From Nemertoderma westbladi (taxonomy: Eukaryota; Xenacoelomorpha; Nemertodermatida; Nemertodermatidae), in NCBI GenBank assembly GCA_032718475.1, contig JAUCBJ010003571.1, forward strand, positions 1 through 64,000: 64,000 nucleotides of DNA, in the 5' to 3' direction. The position numbers were made by a program, and so were the translations under genes. Shown piece by piece: positions 58,465 through 64,000 of the stretch. The notes under the pieces were generated by a model. That model made no database searches, was not told the DNA's origin, and saw nothing but the letters and a program-made list of their open reading frames with translations. How positions within the stretch are numbered: position 1 is the stretch's first letter; each line of letters begins with the position of its first letter.

Positions 58465-61400
58465 TGGATATTACTTACACTAGAATATTAGCTCAATGCT
58501 TTGATTTAACTTAACTTACTGCAGATTACTTACCCAACATGAGCTCAATGCACTGATTTAACTTAAACTTACTAGAGATTACTTACCCAACATAGCTCAA
58601 TGCACTGCTTTAACTTAACTTACTGGAGATTACTTACCAAACATGAGCCCAATGCACTGATTTAAATTTACTTACTGGATATTACTTACCCAACATGAGC
58701 TCAACGCACTGATGTAACTTAACTTACTGGAGATTACTTACCCAACATGAGCTCAATGCACTGATTTAACTTAACTTACTGGAGATTACTTACTCAACAT
58801 GAGCTCAATGCACTGCTTTAACTTAACTTACTGGAGATAACTTACACAACATGAGCTCAATGCACTGATTTAACTAACTTAATGGATATTACTTACCCAA
58901 CATGAGCTCAATGCACTGATTTAACTTAACTTACTGGAGATTACTTACCCAACATAGCTCAATGCACTGCTTTAACTTAAACTTACTGGAGATTACTTAC
59001 GCAACATGAGATCAATGCACTGATTTAACTTAACTTACTGGAGATTACTTACCAAACATGAGCTCAATGCACTGATTTAACTTAACTTACTGGAGATTAC
59101 TTACCCAACATGAGCTCAATGCACTGCTTTAACTTAACTTACTGGAGATTACTTACCCAACATGAGCTCAATGCACTGCTTTAACTTAACTTACTGGAGA
59201 TTACTTACCAAACATGAGCTCAATGCACTGATTTAACTTAACTTACTGGAGATTACTTACCCAACATGAGCTCAATTCACTGCTTTAACATAACTTACTG
59301 GAGATTACTTACCCAACATAGCTCAATGCACTGCTTTAACTTAAACTTACTGGAGATTACTTACCCAACATGAGCTCAATGCACTGCTTTAACTTAAACT
59401 TACTGGAGATTACTTACCCTACATGAGCTCAATGCACTGCTTTAACTTAACTTACTGGAGATTACTTACCCAACATGAGCTCAATGCAATGCTTTAACTT
59501 AACTTACTGGAGATTACTTACCCAACATAGCTCAATGCACTGTTTTAACTTAACTTACTGGAGATTACTTACCAAACATGAGCCCAATGCACTGATTTAA
59601 ATTTACTTACTGGATATTACTTACCCAACATGAGCTCAACGCACTGATGTAACTTAACTTACTGGAGATTACTTACCCAAAATGAGCTCAATGCACTGAT
59701 TTAACTTAACTTACTGGGATTACCTACTCAACATGAGCTCAATGCACTGCTTTAACTTAACTTACTGGAGATAACTTACACAACATGAGCTCAATGCACT
59801 GATTTAACTAACTTAATGGATATTACTTACCCAACATGAGCTCAATGCACTGATTTAACTTAACTTACTGGAGATTACTTACCCAACATGAGCTCAATTC
59901 ACTGCTTTAACATAACTTACTGGAGATTACTTACCCAACATAGCTCAATGCACTGCTTTAACTTAAACTTACTGGAGATTACTTACCCAACATGAGCTCA
60001 ATGCACTGCTTTAACTTAAACTTACTGGAGATTACTTACCCAACATGAGCTCAATGCACTGATTTAACTTAACTTACTGGATATTACTTACCCAACATGA
60101 GCTCAATTCACTGCTTTAACATAACTTACTGGAGATTACTTACCCAACATAGCTCAATGCACTGCTTTAACTTAATTTACTGGAGATTACTTACCCAACA
60201 TGAGCTCAATGCACTGCTTTAACTTAATTTACTGGAGATTACTTACCCAACATGAGCTCAATGCACTGCTTTAACTTAAACTTACTGGAGATTACTTACC
60301 CAACATGAGCTCAATGCACTGATTTAACTTAACTTACTGGAGATTACTTACCCAACATGAGCTCAATTCACTGCTTTAACATAACTTACTGGAGATTACT
60401 TACCCAACATAGCTCAATGCACTGCTTTAACTTAAACTTACTGGAGAATACTTACCCAACATGAGCTCAATTCACTGCTTTAACATAACTTACTGGAGAT
60501 TACTTACCCAACATAGCTCAATGCACTGCTTTAACTTAAACTTACTGGAGATTACTTACCCAACATGAGCTCAATGCACTGATTTAACTTAACTTACTGG
60601 AGATTACTTACCCAACATGAGCTCAATGCACTGCTTTAACTTAACTTACTGGAGATTACTTACCCAACATGAGCTCAATGCACTGCTTTAACTTAAACTT
60701 ACTGGAGATTACTTACCAAACATGAGCTCAATGCACTGCTTTAACTTAAACTTACTGGAGATTACTTACCCAACATGAGCTCAATGCACTGCTTTAACTT
60801 AAACTTACTGGAGATTACTTACCCAACATGAGCTCAATGCACTGCTTTAACTTAAACTTACTGGAGATAACTTACCCAACATGAGCTCAATGCACTGCTT
60901 TAACTTAAACTTACTGGAGATTACTTACCCAACATAGCTCAATGCACTGCTTTAACTTAAACTTACTGGAGATTACTTACCCAACATGAGCTCAATGCAC
61001 TGATTTAACTTAACTTACTGGAGATTACTTACCCAACATAGCTCAATGCACTGCTTTAACTTAAACTTACTGGAGATTACTTACCCAACATGAGCTCAAT
61101 GCACTGATTTAACTTAACTTACTGGAGATTACTTACCCAACATGAGCTCAATGCACTGCTTTAACTTAACTTACTGGAGATTACTTACCCAACATGAGCT
61201 CAATGCACTGCTTTAACTTAAACTTACTGGAGATTACTTACCCAACATGAGCTCAATGCACTGATTTAACTTAACTTACTGGAGATTACTTACCCAACAT
61301 GAGCTCAATGCACTGCTTTAACTTAACTTACTGGAGATTACTTACCCAACATGAGCTCAATTCACTGCTTTAACATAACTTACTGGAGATTACTTACCCA

Positions 61401-64000
61401 ACATAGCTCAATGCACTGCTTTAACTTAAACTTACTGGAGATTACTTACCCAACATGAGCTCAATGCACTGATTTAACTTAAACTTACTGGAGATTATTT
61501 ACCCAACATGAGCTCAATGCACTGCTTTAACTTAAACTTACTGGAGATTACTTACCCAACATGAGCTCAATGCACTGATTTAACTTAAACTTACTGGAGA
61601 TTATTTACCCAACATGAGCTCAATGCACTGATTTAACTTAACTTACTGGAGATTACTTACCCAACATGAGCTCAATGCACTGATTTAACTTAACTTACTG
61701 GAGATTACTTACCCAACATGAGCTCAATTCACTGCTTTAACATAACTTACTGGAGATTACTTACCCAACATGAGCTCAATTCACTGCTTTAACATAACTT
61801 ACTGGAGATTACTTACCCAACATAGCTCAATGCACTGCTTTAACTTAAACTTACTGGAGAATACTTACCCAACATGAGCTCAATGCACTGATTTAACTTA
61901 ACTTACTGGAGATTACTTACCCAACATGAGCTCAATGCACTGCTTTAACTTAACTTACTGGAGATTACTTACCCAACATGAGCTCAATGCACTGCTTTAA
62001 CTTAAACTTACTGGAGATTACTTACCAAACATGAGCTCAATGCACTGCTTTAACTTAAACTTACTGGAGATTACTTACCCAACATGAGCTCAATGCACTG
62101 CTTTAACTTAAACTTACTGGAGATTACTTACCCAACATGAGCTCAATGCACTGCTTTAACTTAAACTTACTGGAGATAACTTACCCAACATGAGCTCAAT
62201 GCACTGCTTTAACTTAAACTTACTGGAGATTACTTACCCAACATAGCTCAATGCACTGCTTTAACTTAAACTTACTGGAGATTACTTACCCAACATGAGC
62301 TCAATGCACTGATTTAACTTAACTTACTGGAGATTACTTACCCAACATAGCTCAATGCACTGCTTTAACTTAAACTTACTGGAGATTACTTACCCAACAT
62401 GAGCTCAATGCACTGATTTAACTTAACTTACTGGAGATTACTTACCCAACATGAGCTCAATGCACTGCTTTAACTTAACTTACTGGAGATTACTTACCCA
62501 ACATGAGCTCAATGCACTGCTTTAACTTAAACTTACTGGAGATTACTTACCCAACATGAGCTCAATGCACTGATTTAACTTAACTTACTGGAGATTACTT
62601 ACCCAACATGAGCTCAATGCACTGCTTTAACTTAACTTACTGGAGATTACTTACCCAACATGAGCTCAATTCACTGCTTTAACATAACTTACTGGAGATT
62701 ACTTACCCAACATAGCTCAATGCACTGCTTTAACTTAAACTTACTGGAGATTACTTACCCAACATGAGCTCAATGCACTGATTTAACTTAAACTTACTGG
62801 AGATTATTTACCCAACATGAGCTCAATGCACTGCTTTAACTTAAACTTACTGGAGATTACTTACCCAACATGAGCTCAATGCACTGATTTAACTTAAACT
62901 TACTGGAGATTATTTACCCAACATGAGCTCAATGCACTGATTTAACTTAACTTACTGGAGATTACTTACCCAACATGAGCTCAATGCACTGATTTAACTT
63001 AACTTACTGGAGATTACTTACCCAACATGAGCTCAATTCACTGCTTTAACATAACTTACTGGAGATTACTTACCCAACATGAGCTCAATGCACTGCTTTA
63101 ACTTAATTTACTGGAGATTACTTACCCAACATGAGCTCAATGCACTGATTTAACTTAAACTTACTGGAGATTATTTACCCAACATGAGCTCAATGCACTG
63201 ATTTAACTTAACTTACTGGAGATTACTTACCCAACATGAGCTCAATGCACTGATTTAACTTAACTTACTGGAGATTACTTACCCAACATGAGCTCAATTC
63301 ACTGCTTTAACATAACTTACTGGAGATTACTTACCCAACATGAGCTCAATGCACTGCTTTAACTTAACTTACTGGAGATTACTTACCCAACATGAGCTCA
63401 ATGCACTGCTTTAACTTAAACTTACTGAAGATTACTTACCCAACATGAGCTCAATGCACTGATTTAACTTAAACTTACTGGAGATTATTTACCCAACATG
63501 AGCTCAATGCTTGGATTTAACTTAACTTACTGGAGATTACTTACCCAACATGAGCTCAATGCACTGCTTTAACTTAAACTTACTGGAGATTACTTACCCA
63601 ACATGAGCTCAATGCACTGCTTTAACTTAAACTTACTAGAGATTGCTTACCCAACATGAGCTCAATGCACTGATTTAACTTAAACTTACTGGAGATTATT
63701 TACCCAACATGAGCTCAATGCACTGATTTAACTTAACTTACTGGAGATTACTTACCCAACATGAGCTCAATGCACTGCTTTAACTTAACTTACTGGAGAT
63801 TACTTACCCAACATGAGCTCAATGCACTGCTTTAACTTAAACTTACTGGAGATTACTTACCCAATATGAGCTCAATGCACTGCTTTAACTTAACTTACTG
63901 GAGATTACTTACCCAACATGAGCTCAATGCACTGCTTTAACTTAAACTTACTGGAGATTACTTACCCAACATGAGCTCAATGCACTGATTTAACTTAAAC
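58465..64000. repeat. 52-bp minisatellite, more than 100 copies, continuing past the window
   Basis: Unit ACTGGAGATTACTTACCCAA then CATGAGCTCAATGCACTG, then ATTTAACTTAACTT, with 50- and 53-bp variants (CATAGCTC; AAACTT). On the gene strand each unit carries two perfect GTAAGT words: TTGG|GTAAGT and CTCCA|GTAAGT. Larger blocks are duplicated: about 1,309 bp (60550-61750 as 61860-63060) and about 935 bp (58641 as 59576). It lies in the intron before exon 1. Confidence 0.96.

Noticed and set aside
58465-64000. CRISPR array
   Set aside because: Units are contiguous, without unique spacers, in an animal intron.

Overview
This is metazoan genomic DNA, not prokaryotic. It is AT-rich and intron-rich, with GT–AG introns, non-LTR retrotransposons, piggyBac elements, a Ty3/gypsy remnant, foldback elements and many minisatellites. 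The dispersed palindrome TAGGCCTA and the transposon families suggest a marine invertebrate. The sequence alone does not fix the phylum.

One gene dominates the window. On the minus strand, 35 well-supported exons plus one candidate 5-nt micro-exon run from 58228 down to a stop codon at 7197. All intron phases match once the micro-exon is included, with no internal start or stop, giving about 2,019 residues. The 5' end (signal peptide and the first half of the first Ig domain) lies beyond position 64000. The protein reads, from N to C: half an Ig domain; a cysteine-rich EGF-like block (exons 2-4); 14 Ig-like domains (exons 5-27); a second cysteine-rich block with the same module (exons 27-32); a Ly6/uPAR (LU) three-finger domain (exons 34-36); and a hydrophobic C-terminal tail typical of a GPI-anchor signal. 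I infer a GPI-anchored adhesion or recognition receptor. I cannot name an orthologue.

The introns are the striking part. About 23% of the window is tandem array, nearly all of it inside this gene: a 52-bp unit (58.5-64 kb and beyond), a 19-bp unit (54.9-56.5 kb), a 30-bp unit (52.9 kb), a 57-bp unit (41.4-45.0 kb), a 94-bp unit (36.9-38.4 kb), 27- and 54-bp units (34-35 kb) and a 37/31-bp unit (32.5-34.2 kb). The 57-bp array starts exactly at an exon's 5' splice site, and every unit carries a copy of that junction plus a consensus GTAAGT. The 52-bp array carries two GTAAGT per unit on the sense strand. The 94-bp array sits 35 bp from a 3' splice site, and its units carry an acceptor-like tract. 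I regard this link between splice signals and minisatellites as the most unusual feature here.

Layout: 0.4-2.9 kb, a decayed LINE; 3.8-4.3 kb, non-LTR 3' tails; 5.5 kb, a 26-bp array; 6.1-6.8 kb, a reverse transcriptase relic; 7.2-16.5 kb, 3' exons of the receptor with two LINE tails in introns; 18.6-31.7 kb, middle exons, with piggyBac plus a nested LINE at 20.4-24.7 kb and foldback elements at 28 and 30 kb; 31.7-45 kb, exons separated by large arrays, with a gypsy integrase relic and a piggyBac-like non-autonomous element; 45-58 kb, upstream exons with a G/C-capped foldback and a decayed reverse-transcriptase element between direct repeats; 58.5-64 kb, the 52-bp array. No tRNA, rRNA or CRISPR was seen.
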